From JBFKQC01 sp041627895 (GTDB taxonomy: Bacteria; Pseudomonadota; Alphaproteobacteria; Rhodobacterales; Rhodobacteraceae), in assembly GCA_041627895.1 (NCBI GenBank), contig JBFKQC010000087.1, positions 1 through 15,317 of the forward strand: DNA of 15,317 nucleotides, given 5' to 3'. Numbering within the stretch: position 1 is the stretch's first letter; every line of letters starts with the position of its first letter. The notes beneath the pieces are model-generated. The model was not told where the DNA came from. It made no database searches and saw only the letters and a list, made by a program, of their open reading frames with translations. Shown piece by piece: positions 15,217-15,317 of the stretch. Position numbers and translations under genes: made by a program.

Positions 15217-15317
15217 TCATTCGCCGGCGGATCGCGGACCTCGATCGGCCGCGGCGCCGGTTTCGCGCGGCAGGCCGCGCCAGGCGATCGCGGCGGACAG
15301 CGCCGCCAGCGCCGCCG
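15217..15317 (-). CDS. C-terminal end of a probable membrane protein (partial)
   Basis: On the - strand an open frame enters from the window edge and ends at a TGA complementary to 15217-15219. It reads AALAALSAAIAWRGLPRE, followed by a short polar tail ending in SAGE: a hydrophobic helix followed by basic and polar residues, like the end of a transporter or other multi-pass protein. Only 33 residues are visible, so the family cannot be named, and chance open frames are common at this GC content. It would be convergent with the DUF2189 gene, 16 bases away. Confidence 0.4.
   Translation of the reverse strand, partial: AALAALSAAIAWRGLPRETGAAADRGPRSAGE

Overview
The window looks like a chromosomal segment of a GC-rich alphaproteobacterium, most likely of the order Rhodobacterales (Paracoccaceae/Roseobacteraceae). 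The evidence is a heterotetrameric sarcosine oxidase operon, the style of the AmiC, PBP1A and RF2 proteins, a small protein with an 'AANDN' motif, and a DUF2189 membrane protein behind an FnrL-like site. This placement is my inference from protein character; no search was run. No tRNA, rRNA, CRISPR array, insertion sequence or phage gene was found. I saw no defence island or other new multi-gene system. Most of the window is housekeeping and central metabolism, and the points of interest lie in the gaps between genes.

Region 1 (1-4977, + strand) is the sarcosine oxidase locus. It holds the 3' end of soxB (beta), then an unrelated small secreted protein (481-993) flanked by palindromes and short repeats, then soxD (delta), soxA (alpha) and soxG (gamma) with overlapping starts and stops. 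The four subunits form one enzyme that oxidises sarcosine to glycine, producing hydrogen peroxide and 5,10-methylene-tetrahydrofolate. The small secreted gene separates soxB from soxDAG, which are usually contiguous.

Region 2 (5000-7718) has a periplasmic di-heme cytochrome c of the DHOR/MauG-like type on the - strand, convergent with soxG. It is divergent from an iron superoxide dismutase gene (sodB, + strand) that ends in a clear hairpin terminator. A hydrogen peroxide-producing oxidase, a possible peroxidase-like cytochrome and a superoxide dismutase therefore sit next to each other. A functional link is only suggested.

Region 3 (7844-14160) is a cell-wall and translation block: amiC (division amidase), a reversed SAM methyltransferase gene, mrcA/ponA (PBP1A) with a near-consensus sigma-70 promoter, a small hypothetical gene with a probable TTG start, and prfB (release factor 2) without the usual programmed frameshift.

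Region 4 (14161-15317) has a DUF2189 membrane protein gene preceded by an FNR-type box, and the 3' end of a probable - strand gene at the window edge.
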